Assembly: GCF_021365465.1 (NCBI RefSeq)
Contig: NZ_CP089932.1
Location: forward strand, 1,302,001-1,366,000
Origin: Erwinia tracheiphila
GTDB taxonomy: Bacteria > Pseudomonadota > Gammaproteobacteria > Enterobacterales > Enterobacteriaceae
Direction of reading: 5' to 3'
Length of the DNA stretch: 64,000 nucleotides
The notes below the pieces were generated by a model that was given only the letters and a program-made list of their open reading frames with translations, did no database searches and was not told the DNA's origin. Position numbers and translations under genes: made by a program. The first letter of the stretch is position 1, and every line of letters starts with the position of its first letter. Positions 16,152-25,873 of this stretch are shown in pieces.

Positions 16152-19100
16152 TCATCCTTTGTTCTTGCCAAAGCGTCTGCGTACCACTACAAAAAATACC
16201 GGGACAAAGAAAATTGCCAGTACCGTCGCGGTAACCATGCCGCCCATGACACCTGTTCCCACCGCGTTTTGCGCACCGGAACCTGCGCCTGTACTGATAG
16301 TCAGCGGAAGCACGCCAAGAATGAAAGCAAGTGAGGTCATCAGAATCGGGCGTAAACGCATACGCACCGCTTCAAGGGTTGATTCCACAAGGCCTTTACC
16401 TTCTTTCTCCATAAGATCCTTGGCGAATTCCACGATCAGGATGGCATTCTTTGCTGACAACCCAATAGTTGTCAGCAGGCCAACAACAAAGTAGACGTCA
16501 TTGCTCAACCCACGAAGAGTGGTGAAGATAAGCGCCCCGATAACCCCCAGGGGGACAACAAGCATTACCGCAAAGGGAATTGACCAGCTTTCGTACAGCG
16601 CGGCCAGGCAAAGAAACACCACAATCAATGAGATCGCATACAGTGCCGGCGCCTGATTACCGGACAGACGTTCCTGATAAGACATCCCCGTCCAGTCATA
16701 GCCAATCCCTTGCGGTAATTTGGATGCCAGTTGTTCCATTAGCGCCATCGCTTCACCGGAGCTTTTGCCAGGTGCAGCCTGGCCAAGCAGTTCCATCGAT
16801 GGCAGGCCGTTGTAACGTTCCAGACGAGGTGAGCCGTATTGCCATTTAGCCGAAGCAAACGCGGAGAATGGCACCATTTGACCCGACGAACCGCGTACAA
16901 ACCACTTATCAATGTCGTTTGGCAGCATACGTGAATCGGCCGTACCCATCACATACACTTTCTTCACACGACCACGATCGATGAAGTCATTGACGTAGGA
17001 ACCGCCCCAGGCAGCGCCAAGCGTGGTATTGATGTCAGAAATTGATACGCCAAGTGCTTCTGCTTTCTCCTGATCAATGGCCAATTTGTACTGTGGAGTA
17101 TCCTCCAGGCCATTTGGCCTGACGCCCACCAGCGTATCGGGATGTTGAGCGATCATACCAAAAAGCTGATTACGTGCCTGAGTCAAGGCATCATGGCCTA
17201 AGTTAGCCTGGTCAATAAGCTGAAAGTCAAAACCCGTGGCATTGCCCAGCTCAATAATGGCAGGCAGGTTGAAGGGAATGACCATACCGTCTTTAATGGC
17301 ACCAAATGCTCTCATGGCGCGACCTGCAATACCGTCAACTTTATTGGCTGCACCGCTACGCTCACTCCATGGCTTGAGGCTGACAAAGGCAATTCCCGTA
17401 TTTTGACCACGACCGGCAAAACCAAAGCCATTCACGGTAAAAACTGACTTCACATTGTCTTTTTCATTTGTCAGGAAGTAATCGGTGACCTTGTTCAACA
17501 CAGCCTGAGTGCGCTCCTGTGTTGCACCCGCAGGTAACTGAGCCTGTGCCAGTAGCAGCCCTTGATCCTCTTCTGGCAGGAAGGCTGAAGGCAATTTTAT
17601 AAACAGCCATGCCATGCCCAGCACTATCACCAGATAGATCACCAGATAGCGGCCAGTGCTGCGAATAATATGGTCTACGCTGTCAGTATAGTGATGAGTG
17701 CTCTTGTCAAACATGCGGTTAAACCATCCGAAGAAGCCGGTCGTTTTGCCATGTTCACCTTTGCTGATTGGCTTAAGCATGGTGGCGCAGAGCGCAGGCG
17801 TGAGGATCATGGCCACAACCACGGACAATACCATCGCGGAGACGATGGTAATGGAGAACTGGCGATAAATAACCCCAGTAGACCCCCCGAAGAAAGCCAT
17901 CGGAATAAATACGGCAGAAAGTACCAAAGCGATACCCACCAGCGCACCTTGTATTTGTTCCATCGACTTGCGAGTGGCTTCTTTTGGCGGCAGACCTTCC
18001 TCAGCCATTACGCGCTCAACGTTTTCCACCACCACAATTGCATCATCAACCAATAATCCTATTGCCAACACCATGCCGAACATTGTCAGCGTATTTATCG
18101 AATAGCCAAAGGCACTGATAATGGCGAACGTCCCAAGCAGCACAACGGGCACCGCTATTGTGGGGATAAGGGTGGCACGAAAATTTTGCAAAAAGAGGTA
18201 CATAACGATAAACACCAGCACGATTGCCTCGAGCAGGGTTTTCACCACTTCCATAATTGAAATTTTAACAAATGGCGTGGTGTCGTAGGGATAAACAACC
18301 TTAAGGCCCGATGGAAAGAACGGCTCAAGTTTGGCCAGCTGTGCCTTTACCGCATCCGCAGTATCCAGCGCGTTGGCACCTGTTGCCAGTTTAATACCAA
18401 TACCGGAAGCAGGTTTGCCGTTGTATCGTGCAATGACCTCGTAGTTCTCACCTCCCAGCTCAATTTTTGCAATATCTTTCAGCAGAACTCGCGAACCATC
18501 AGCGTTAACTTTAAGCAGGATTTTGCCGAATTCATCGGTCGACGTCAGACGGGTTTGAGCAATAATTGACGCGTTTAACTGCTGGCCAGGAACCGGGGGA
18601 GAGCCACCCAACTGACCTGCGGCAACCTGTGAATTTTGTGCGGTAATCGCACTAATGACATCAATGGGCGTCAGCTGGTAGTTATTGAGCTTGTGCGGAT
18701 CCATCCAGATGCGCATCGCGTATTGAGCACCAAATATTTGGGTATCGCCCACGCCAGGTGTTCGGCTGATAGCATCTTTAATATTCGACGCCACATAGTC
18801 AGCGATATCATTTTGCGTCATGCTGTCACTGTCGCTGACAAAGCCTGCCACCATCAGAAAACTGCTGGAGGACTTTTGAACGTTTATGCCTTGCTGTTGA
18901 ACTTCCTGTGGCAGTAACGGCGTGGCCAGCTGCAGTTTATTCTGCACCTGAACCTGAGCAATGTCCGGGTCCGTACCTGACTGGAAAGTCAGCGTAAGTT
19001 GTAATGTACCGGATGAGTCACTGTTAGATGACATATACATCAGGCCATCAATGCCGTTCATATTTTGCTCAATAACCTGCGTGACTGAATCCTGTAATGT

Positions 19101-19265
19101 TTTTGCATCGGCACCCGGATAAGTGGCGGTTATCTGTACCGCGGGGGGGGCAACATTAGGATATTGCTCGATAGGGAGTTTCAAAATCGAGAGCACGCCT
19201 GCCAGCATAATAATGATGGCGATAACCCACGCAAAAATAGGGCGGTCGATGAAGAACTTAGCCAT
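16152..19265 (-). CDS. acrB: AcrB, RND multidrug efflux pump
   Basis: A 1037-residue RND transporter. The proton-relay aspartates lie in [18 protein letters not shown], the lysine in [14 protein letters not shown] and the arginine in [14 protein letters not shown]. Two large periplasmic loops flank twelve membrane helices. It exports drugs, bile salts and plant phenolics as a trimer with AcrA and TolC. The C-terminus ends [11 protein letters not shown], about a dozen residues shorter than the E. coli protein. It starts with a good AAGGAG, 16 bases after acrA. Confidence 0.97.
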   Translation of the reverse strand: MAKFFIDRPIFAWVIAIIIMLAGVLSILKLPIEQYPNVAPPAVQITATYPGADAKTLQDSVTQVIEQNMNGIDGLMYMSSNSDSSGTLQLTLTFQSGTDPDIAQVQVQNKLQLATPLLPQEVQQQGINVQKSSSSFLMVAGFVSDSDSMTQNDIADYVASNIKDAISRTPGVGDTQIFGAQYAMRIWMDPHKLNNYQLTPIDVISAITAQNSQVAAGQLGGSPPVPGQQLNASIIAQTRLTSTDEFGKILLKVNADGSRVLLKDIAKIELGGENYEVIARYNGKPASGIGIKLATGANALDTADAVKAQLAKLEPFFPSGLKVVYPYDTTPFVKISIMEVVKTLLEAIVLVFIVMYLFLQNFRATLIPTIAVPVVLLGTFAIISAFGYSINTLTMFGMVLAIGLLVDDAIVVVENVERVMAEEGLPPKEATRKSMEQIQGALVGIALVLSAVFIPMAFFGGSTGVIYRQFSITIVSAMVLSVVVAMILTPALCATMLKPISKGEHGKTTGFFGWFNRMFDKSTHHYTDSVDHIIRSTGRYLVIYLVIVLGMAWLFIKLPSAFLPEEDQGLLLAQAQLPAGATQERTQAVLNKVTDYFLTNEKDNVKSVFTVNGFGFAGRGQNTGIAFVSLKPWSERSGAANKVDGIAGRAMRAFGAIKDGMVIPFNLPAIIELGNATGFDFQLIDQANLGHDALTQARNQLFGMIAQHPDTLVGVRPNGLEDTPQYKLAIDQEKAEALGVSISDINTTLGAAWGGSYVNDFIDRGRVKKVYVMGTADSRMLPNDIDKWFVRGSSGQMVPFSAFASAKWQYGSPRLERYNGLPSMELLGQAAPGKSSGEAMALMEQLASKLPQGIGYDWTGMSYQERLSGNQAPALYAISLIVVFLCLAALYESWSIPFAVMLVVPLGVIGALIFTTLRGLSNDVYFVVGLLTTIGLSAKNAILIVEFAKDLMEKEGKGLVESTLEAVRMRLRPILMTSLAFILGVLPLTISTGAGSGAQNAVGTGVMGGMVTATVLAIFFVPVFFVVVRRRFGKNKG

Positions 19266-19281
19266 GCTTCAACGGCTCCTT

Positions 19282-20466
19282 TTAAGACTGAGCATGTACA
19301 GATTTTGCCTTGTCGGCATTGTCTGTACTCACTTCTTGCGGTGTAACCTGAATACCCGGTTTGGCCCGTTGGATACCCGTGGTAATCACTTTGTCGCCTG
19401 CTTTTAATCCATCAGTAACCAGCCACTTATCGCCAATTGCCTGTTCTGCTGTCAGGTTACGCACGGCAACTTTGTTGTCTGCCTCTACCACCATAGCCGT
19501 TGCCTGACCGGTTGGAGTCCGGGTCACCGCCTGCTGTGGCACTAACAATGCGTTTGGATTGGTTCCTTCGTTGAGGCGTGCACGAACAAACATGCCCGGC
19601 AGTAAAGTGTGGCCCGGGTTAGGAAACACGGCTCGCAGCGTGATAGAGCCGGTGGTTTCATCAACGGTGACGTCTGAAAACTCCAGAGTGCCGGTCTGAG
19701 AATATTCGCTGCCGTTTTGAAGCAGCAGCTTAACCTGAGCTTTACCACCAGTCTGCTGCAGCTTGCCAGAACGGAGTTCCGCACGCAGGCGTGTGTAGTC
19801 TTCGCTCGACTGGGTAACGTCGACATAAATTGGGTCGAGTTGCTGAACGGTCGCCAGCGCCGTGGTTTGAGCATTTTGTACCAGAGCACCTTCGGTTACT
19901 GACGATCTACCGATGCGACCATTGATAGGGGAGGTTACTTTTGTAAAGGCCAGGTTGATGCGGGCTGTTTCCACACTGGCTTTGGCAACCTCTACTGCTG
20001 CGGCAGTCTGACTCGCGGTAGCAACAGCAGTGTCATAATCCTGCTGGCTGATATATTTCGTACCGAGCAAGGGCTTATAACGTTTTACCGTAAGTGCTGC
20101 GATTTCTGCGTTAGCTTGTGCCTGAGCTAAATCCCCTTTGGCGCTGTCATAGGCTGCCTGATAGGTGGCTGGCTCGATCTGATAAAGCGATTCTCCTGCT
20201 TTAATATCGCTGCCTTCAACAAAATTGCGTTTCAGGATAATACCTGAGACCTGAGGTCGAACTTCTGCAATACGGAATGATGAGGTTCGTCCAGGGAGAT
20301 CGGTTGTCACCGTCAGCGGTGCGGTTTTGAGCGTAACCACCCCGACTTCAGGTGCCTGCTGCTGTCCGGCCTGTTGTGTGCTTTTATTATCACATCCTGT
20401 CAGCAGCATACTTCCTGAAAGTATCAGAACGGCTGCCAGAGGTATCAACCCTCTGTTTTTGTTCAT
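19282..20466 (-). CDS. acrA: AcrA, periplasmic adaptor of the AcrAB pump
   Basis: A 394-residue membrane-fusion lipoprotein. The signal peptide ends in the lipobox LLTGC (Cys acylation site), then come the lipoyl halves (TDLPGRTSSFRIAEVRPQVSG), an alpha-hairpin rich in Ala/Gln and the beta-barrel domain. It bridges AcrB and TolC. It is preceded by GAGG and lies divergent from acrR. Confidence 0.97.
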   Translation of the reverse strand: MNKNRGLIPLAAVLILSGSMLLTGCDNKSTQQAGQQQAPEVGVVTLKTAPLTVTTDLPGRTSSFRIAEVRPQVSGIILKRNFVEGSDIKAGESLYQIEPATYQAAYDSAKGDLAQAQANAEIAALTVKRYKPLLGTKYISQQDYDTAVATASQTAAAVEVAKASVETARINLAFTKVTSPINGRIGRSSVTEGALVQNAQTTALATVQQLDPIYVDVTQSSEDYTRLRAELRSGKLQQTGGKAQVKLLLQNGSEYSQTGTLEFSDVTVDETTGSITLRAVFPNPGHTLLPGMFVRARLNEGTNPNALLVPQQAVTRTPTGQATAMVVEADNKVAVRNLTAEQAIGDKWLVTDGLKAGDKVITTGIQRAKPGIQVTPQEVSTDNADKAKSVHAQS

Positions 20467-20554
20467 AAATAAACCTCGAATGTCCGATATTGATTGTTCA
20501 ATGGATCTTAAATAAATAACCCATTGCTGCGTTTCAATTATAGTCGTGTTATGT

Positions 20555-20578
20555 TACATACATTCGGAAATGTATGTA
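20555..20578. promoter_or_regulatory. AcrR operator in the acrA-acrR intergenic region
   Basis: A perfect 24-base palindrome, TACATACATT-N4-AATGTATGTA, as in the AcrR operator of E. coli. It lies between the divergent genes so repressor bound here can control both acrAB and acrR. Confidence 0.93.
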
Positions 20579-20605
20579 AGCACACCTCTTAGTAAAAATC
20601 CCCGT

Positions 20606-21247
20606 ATGGCACGAAAAACCAAACAACAGGCATTAGAGACGCGTAATCAAATTATTGATGCGGCGATTGAAAGGTTCTCTGAATACGGTGTATCAAAAAC
20701 GTCGCTTGCCGATATTGCTGATACGGCTGGTGTGACGCGAGGTGCAATTTACTGGCATTTCAAGAACAAAGCCGACTTGCTGAATGAAATATGGTCTCAG
20801 TCGGAATCCGGTCTTGAAGACTTAGAACTTGAGTATCAATCAAAATATCCTTTCGATCCACTGTCGGTGATGAGCTCAATGATTTCAGCCGTTCTGCAAG
20901 CAACAGTGAGAGATGCGCGTCGGCGCGCGCTTATGGAAATTATTTTTCATAAGTGTGAATTTGTGGGCGAAATGGCTACCCTGCAGAAGATGCAACAGAC
21001 ATTATATCTTGAGTGCTACGAGAAAATTGAAGCGGTTATCCGTCAGTGCATAGCAGCAGGGCAGCTCCCATCCGATCTGGATACGCGGTGTGCAGCAGTT
21101 GTTATGCGGGGCTACATTACCGGCCTTATGGAAAACTGGTTGTTTATGCCCGAAAGCTTTAATCTGGCTGCGGATGCTCCCCAGCTGGTCGAGATATTGA
21201 TCGATATGCTAAAACACAGCCCTTCGCTTCGTACTGGCCAACACTAG
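20606..21247 (+). CDS. acrR: AcrR, TetR-family repressor
   Basis: A 213-residue TetR-family protein with the N-terminal helix-turn-helix [20 protein letters not shown] and a helical ligand-binding domain ([18 protein letters not shown]). ATG 20606 begins [16 protein letters not shown] as in the family; the ATG at 20546 would start ahead of and read through the operator. Its stop codon overlaps that of the convergent rsmS by three bases. Confidence 0.95.
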   Translation: MARKTKQQALETRNQIIDAAIERFSEYGVSKTSLADIADTAGVTRGAIYWHFKNKADLLNEIWSQSESGLEDLELEYQSKYPFDPLSVMSSMISAVLQATVRDARRRALMEIIFHKCEFVGEMATLQKMQQTLYLECYEKIEAVIRQCIAAGQLPSDLDTRCAAVVMRGYITGLMENWLFMPESFNLAADAPQLVEILIDMLKHSPSLRTGQH

Positions 21248-21399
21248 CCGTTCTCCGTCACCGCGAGCTTCTTTTCATAATCGTGCTTAACGATAGCAAG
21301 TGCCGCCAGAACGGTATGGGCCGGGATGGCGTTTTCCTCAAGAAGCATGATTAAATCAACGGCCAGCTTTATTTCTTCTGAAGCGGTTTCAAGTGACAT
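21244..21399 (-). CDS. rsmS: RsmS (YbaM), small pleiotropic regulator
   Basis: A 51-residue protein: [20 protein letters not shown], then [24 protein letters not shown]. It matches the RsmS/YbaM family, small helical proteins linked to secondary-metabolite and exoenzyme control in soft-rot bacteria. It has a TTGAGGA ribosome-binding site. In E. coli it follows priC directly; here a split membrane gene lies between. mscK, which separates acrR from ybaM in E. coli, is absent. Confidence 0.9.
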   Translation of the reverse strand: MSLETASEEIKLAVDLIMLLEENAIPAHTVLAALAIVKHDYEKKLAVTENG

Positions 21400-21894
21400 T
21401 GTGTTCCTCAACGCATTTCATATACGTAATTTTTTAATAACCAGCACCATCATTAATGCGCCAGTAAGAGAAATTAATAGCGATCGCAAATCAAACCGGG
21501 TCAAGGTGCCATAATCGAAAAAAGGGGAGCGTTCAGAATTCTGTGTCACGGTAAAAATATTACAGCGTAATCACGTTATTCAGTCGCCCGTCAAAATAGA
21601 TGGCTAACTGCGACAATGTCAAATTCCAGTTCTGGATCGGCATTGTCCACTTCTCCTGCGCATTCAGCAGCCCCAGATAAAGCAGCTTCAACAGGCTGTT
21701 TTCATTAGGGAACGCGCCCTTGGTTTTCGTCAGCTTCCTGAACTACCGGTGAACCGACTCAATGGCATTGGTCGTGTAAATCACCTTGCGGATATCTGCG
21801 GCATAGCGGAAGTACGCCGACAGATTTTCCCATTTCCGACGCCACGACTGGATAACCACCGGATACTGCTGACCCCAGCGGGCTTCCAGTTCAT

Positions 21895-23346
21895 GGTTAG
21901 GAGATTGAATCGCTTCTTTTGATATCGCCTGACCATGAAAAATGACACTGTCTACTCCATTGCTGCTGCTGATCTGTGTGGGTCTTGATATAAAAATGCC
22001 ATCTTCGCTGTATTTTCAACCTGAAACCCATTTTTCAGGTGCACCGATCCAGTTCCGGCATCCGCAGCCATCGTTTTTTCGCCATCTGATGCAGCCTGTC
22101 AGAGAGCATTTTTGTGGCGTGTTCACCCGCCACGGCTCCGGAAAAATGCAACCGGCCTTTACAGAGGATGCACTGATACGGATCTGTGCCCAGGAAGCCT
22201 TTCATCAGTACCGCGAACCCGGGGCGTTTAGGTTTTTCCCGTACCGTCATCTCCAGCGCTTCGTAAACCTTCGGCAGCAGCGTGCCCCGCTTTCGGTTGG
22301 CCAGAAAGCCGGAGTAGCGCACCATCTTAAAATGCCGCGCCGGAATGTGGCTGATATAGCGCCCGATCATCTATTCCTGACTCAGCGTCTGGCGTTTATG
22401 TTTTCCCGTGCGGTGATCGAGGTAGTGGTGGACTACCGCGCCTCCGCCGTAGTGTCGCAGACGGGAAGCCGACACCGGCGGGCGCTTCAGGTAGCGGCCG
22501 AGGTATTTCACGCTGTGCCAGGCTCCCCGGGTCTTCTTCGCGAAGTGTACCTTCCAGTGTCGGCCATATTGTGCCTTCAGGTAACGCCGCCACTGGCGCT
22601 CATCGCGGATGTGGCCCAGACCCGGCAGCATGCCGGGCATGATCCGGGCGTAGCTGTCGCGCAGCAGTCGGATAACAGCACCACGCCAGATTTCCTCAAC
22701 GGCCTTCTTTTTAAAGAAGAGGCTGCGCCAGACGCGGTGCTTAACGTCGAGACCGCCCCGCGTGACGGAGACGTGGATATGCGGATGCTGATTGAGCTGG
22801 CGACCATAGGAGTGCAGGGCGCAGAATATGCCGACCTCAATGCCCTGTGTACGTGCCCACTTCAGCATGGCGCGGGTGGCGCAGCGGAACAGGTCGTTGA
22901 GCAGCGGCCTGTTATAGTTAAAGAACGGCCAGAGCAGGTGTGGCATAGTAAAAGTGATGTGTTGCCATTCGCAGTCGGGCAGAATGTGCTGCTGCTCAGC
23001 AATCCACTGCCCAGTGGACTTCATGCCGCAGGCGCTGCATGCCTTTGACTTGCAGCTCTGGCAGAAGAAGCGGGAGTGGGTACAGCCCGGCGAGGCACAG
23101 CAGTAGCGGCGAACGCCCATTGCGCAGGTTCCACAGGCGAGCATGCGCTCAACACAGAGGCGGTTCCACTGGCTGACGCTGTCACCGTGCTTCCCGAGGT
23201 AGTAGTTCCAGCCGTCATAGACGGTGAACAGGAGTTTGGCGGGACGCGGGATATACATGATGCTGAGTATAAAGCGGTGCTCCGGCCATGCAAAGCATCG
23301 GAACGGCGAAGCCGTGACGCTCGCCCTGTAAGGGCGCTACGTTCAT
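21895..23346 (-). mobile_element. IS91-type element nested in the IS256 transposase
   Basis: It interrupts the IS256 transposase between ALDE and LEAR. The hexamer ATGAAC (GTTCAT on the plus strand) occurs at both junctions, consistent with the GAAC/GTTC target preference of rolling-circle IS91 elements. The ends are placed to within a few bases. Confidence 0.75.
22035..23258 (-). pseudogene. IS91-type Y2 transposase with an in-frame TAG
   Basis: The frame starts MYIPRPAKLLFTVYDGWNYY. It has a zinc-finger region (CGTCAMGVRRYCCASPGC, FCQSCKSKACSACG), the HUH motif HPHIHVSVTRGG and the tyrosine region HSVKYLGRYLKRPP. At 22373-22371 a TAG replaces the expected Glu codon after QTLSQE; the same frame continues with MIGRYISHIPARHFKMVRY to 22035. 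A single nonsense change separates the two parts. Confidence 0.85.
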
Positions 23347-24415
23347 CCAGCGCGGTTTCCGCCGCGGCTTTCGATACCGCACGGTAAACCGGCTTCAGGT
23401 CGGCCATGAAGGCTTTATGGTGCTTCGACGCTATGTATTTAATGGAGTTTCGTATCTGGTGAATGATGCACAGCTGGACTTCGGTTTGCGGGTAGATGCT
23501 GTTTATCACTTCCGGGAAGCCGGTCAGCCCATCCACGCAGGCAATCAGTACGTCCTTTACGCCCCGGTTTTGCAGGTCGCTCAACACTGACAGCCAGAAG
23601 TTGGCACCCTCACTTTCAGACAGATACAGCCCCAACACTTCCTTTTTACCGGAAAGGTTCAGCGCCAGCACGGTATACACCGCCTTGCTGACGTAGCGGC
23701 CTTCCTCGCGGATCTTATAGTGAATGGCGTCCAGCCAGACAAAGGGATAAACCGACTCCAGCAGGCGCTGCTGCCACTGTTTGAGTTCAGGGATAACCTT
23801 GTCGGTGACGGCGCTGAGCGTGGCGGTGGAAACGCTGAAAGCGTACAGGTCTTCGATCTCCCGGCTGATGTCGGCGTAACTCATGCCCAGCGCGAACAGG
23901 CGAATAATCTTCTGTTCGATCTCGTCCGACAGCGTGGTCTGGTGCTTCTTCACCAACTGAGGCTCGAAGGTGCCGTTGGTGGTTTTGATGGTCTTTTTAC
24001 CGGAACCGTTTTTACGGTTGGCTTCAACATCCGCAGCCAGATGGGAGTCCAGTTCGGCGGCCAACGCCGCCTCGGTTAACTGTTTGATTAACGTGGTTAG
24101 GATACCATCTTTACCGGTCAGGGCCTGACCGGATTGGAGTGCTTTCAGCGCTTTGTCGAAATCAAAGGGTTGGGACATGTATCATTCCTTTTTTGAGTAT
24201 ATTACTGGAATGACACAGAATTTTTAACGCTCTCGAAAAAAGTGCTGATATACCCTCCGGTCAGTCCGCCAACAAGGGGCAACATCAACGTGGCGATGAA
24301 CCCTCCCGGTCTGCCATGAAAAAAACGGCGTGTAAAAAAACCAACCAGCAGGCCAATAATGACCCATGAAAGAAGCCCCATTGGTTAACTCCCATTAAAA
24401 TCTAATGTGTGGCAG

Positions 24416-24946
24416 CTACTGTTCACTTTTTTCAATAGCCTGCTCAATGCGTTTTAATGCCTGCAGGCAGCGCTGCAAGCGTCCCTCTTGCGCGGCTATT
24501 TCTCGTTGCAGTTTTTGTTGCCCGCTTAAGGTATCCTGGTAAGCAAGCTGACTTTCCCGATCAGCTATCGCCGCACGCAGTCGTCTTTCATAATCCTGAT
24601 GTTTTGCCAGTTTTTCATACAGACTTTCCTCTTCAGGTACTGTCTGCAGATCTTTTTTGCGTAACGACTGCGTTGCCACTTCCCGCTGCAGGGCACCGAT
24701 CTGCCGTACCATTCGTTCTGCCAGCCAGGCGACGCTTTCACTGCTGCCACTGATGCTGCTTTGTTTCAGCATCGCCAGACTCTGTCGGACTTCTTGCAGA
24801 CAGTCTCCAAGACGGATACTGTTACAGTGAAACAGTTGACCATCAAAACGTGCGCTGGAGGCTTTTTCATGCGCGTGGGGAGCCAGTGTGTGCACCAATT
24901 GCTTTATCTGGGCTGCCAGTTGTCCAAGCAGATATTCTCTTCTCAT
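24416..24946 (-). CDS. priC: PriC, primosomal replication protein N''
   Basis: A 176-residue helical protein. ATG 24946 (MRREYLLGQLAAQIKQL) follows GGGAGGGAG and gives the family length; the frame is open further upstream but would overlap apt. Conserved pieces are ARFDGQLFHC, SVAWLAERMVRQIGALQREV and YERRLRAAIADRESQLA. PriC helps reload DnaB at stalled forks. It is divergent from apt. Confidence 0.9.
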   Translation of the reverse strand: MRREYLLGQLAAQIKQLVHTLAPHAHEKASSARFDGQLFHCNSIRLGDCLQEVRQSLAMLKQSSISGSSESVAWLAERMVRQIGALQREVATQSLRKKDLQTVPEEESLYEKLAKHQDYERRLRAAIADRESQLAYQDTLSGQQKLQREIAAQEGRLQRCLQALKRIEQAIEKSEQ

Positions 24947-25150
24947 TTCATTTACTCCCTCCCTCTTTCGGTATGATAGCTCTGACGGTGATGTTTTGCT
25001 TTCTGAGGTTGCAATTAGAAGAGGGTTTGCATAAATTTGTTCGCTTTCGTACGCGGCTTCCCCTGAATGAACGGCAATACTCTGCGAATGGGTTTCGTCA
25101 GAGTCACTGAAGCTGCGTGAGTCAGATTGGTATTTATCAGGCATAAAATT

Positions 25151-25702
25151 ATGACCGCAACAGCGCAGCAGCTCGAATTCCTGAGAAACAGTATTAAAAG
25201 TATCGCGGATTATCCCAGGCCCGGCATCCTGTTTCGTGATGTCACCAGTTTGCTGGAAAATCCTGAAGCCTTTGCTCTCAGCATTAAATTATTGGTGGAG
25301 CGTTACCGCGATGCGGGTATTACCAAAGTTGTAGGAACCGAGGCGCGCGGATTTTTGTTTGGTGCCCCGGTCGCATTAGGACTGGGCGTCGGCTTTGTGC
25401 CGGTGCGCAAACCCGGAAAGCTGCCACGTAAAACTTTTTCAGAAAGCTATGAGCTGGAATACGGTACTGATCGGCTTGAACTACATTGTGATGCGATTAC
25501 TGCAGCAGACACCGTGCTGGTCGTTGATGATCTACTGGCTACTGGCGGCACCATTGAAGCAACCGCTAAACTGATTCGCCGTGCCGGTGGAGAAGTCAAA
25601 CATGCCGCCTTCATTATTAATCTGTTTGATTTGGGTGGAGAGCCGCGTTTGAATGCAGCAGGAATTGAATGTTTCAGCCTGGTCAGTTTTCCGGGGCACT
25701 GA
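25151..25702 (+). CDS. apt: Apt, adenine phosphoribosyltransferase
   Basis: A 183-residue purine salvage enzyme: adenine + PRPP to AMP + PPi. The PRPP-binding motif [13 protein letters not shown] and the catalytic-loop region [20 protein letters not shown] are intact. ATG 25151 ([15 protein letters not shown]) gives the family length; the ATG at 25127 adds eight unconserved residues. In E. coli ybaN precedes and dnaX follows apt; here ybaN is missing and an autotransporter gene lies between apt and dnaX. Confidence 0.96.
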   Translation: MTATAQQLEFLRNSIKSIADYPRPGILFRDVTSLLENPEAFALSIKLLVERYRDAGITKVVGTEARGFLFGAPVALGLGVGFVPVRKPGKLPRKTFSESYELEYGTDRLELHCDAITAADTVLVVDDLLATGGTIEATAKLIRRAGGEVKHAAFIINLFDLGGEPRLNAAGIECFSLVSFPGH

Positions 25703-25836
25703 GTTGTCAGATATCAGCATAAGGGCTGCATCCTTTTTAAGCCTGGCCTGCAATCACGTTTTGTCAACGTCATCATCAGCGTCTGGCTCTGTCGGGATCT
25801 CTGCAGGAAAGTAAACGTTTCAGGGTGTGCCAAAAG

Positions 25837-25871
25837 AAAAAAATCCGCCTTTTGTAAAGGCGGATTTTTAC
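25837..25871. terminator. Bidirectional terminator between apt and the autotransporter
   Basis: A 12-bp stem AAATCCGCCTTT/AAAGGCGGATTT with a three-base loop. T-rich tracts on both sides (AAAAAAA before, TTTTT after) make it work for both the leftward autotransporter gene and rightward apt. Confidence 0.9.
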
Positions 25872-25873
25872 TA

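Larger units (their letters stand above)
21560..24178 (-). pseudogene. IS256-family (mutator-type) transposase, interrupted
   Basis: The N-terminal 280 residues (from ATG 24178, MSQPFDFDKALKALQSGQAL) contain the first catalytic Asp (FVWLDAIHYK) and the second (ACVDGLTGFPEV). The frame is broken after TALDE by the IS91-type insertion. It resumes at about 21894 (LEARWGQQYPVVIQSW) through NAIESVHR, where CAG has become TAG (21745-21743), to the end VITL at 21560. It is non-functional. Confidence 0.88.
21525..24232 (-). mobile_element. IS256-family element containing a nested IS91-type element
   Basis: The ends share the inverted repeat GAGCGTT-n5-TTCTGTGTCA. Direct repeats TCGAAAAAAG flank it at 21515-21524 and 24233-24242, so the insertion event is well defined. 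Without the nested element it would be about 1.3 kb, the normal IS256-family size. Confidence 0.88.
21418..24381 (-). pseudogene. GlsB/YeaQ-type small membrane protein gene split by an IS
   Basis: The two halves, 24381-24233 and 21514-21418, join through the duplicated target TCGAAAAAAG to give an unbroken 81-codon gene: MGLLSWVIIGLLVGFFTRRF at the start, GGLTGGYISTFFDYGTL across the join, and VLVIKKLRI at the end. This is a glycine-rich three-helix membrane protein like the transglycosylase-associated GlsB/YeaQ/YmgE group. The IS lies after about 50 codons, so the gene is disrupted. Confidence 0.8.

Noticed and set aside
21942-23048. A 368-codon plus-strand frame inside the IS91-type element
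   Set aside because: It is antisense to the Y2 transposase, whose HUH and zinc-finger motifs are clear on the minus strand.
24947-25144. 66-codon N-terminal extension of priC
   Set aside because: It has no family match, lies over the apt start region, and the ATG at 24946 has a strong ribosome-binding site and gives normal length.
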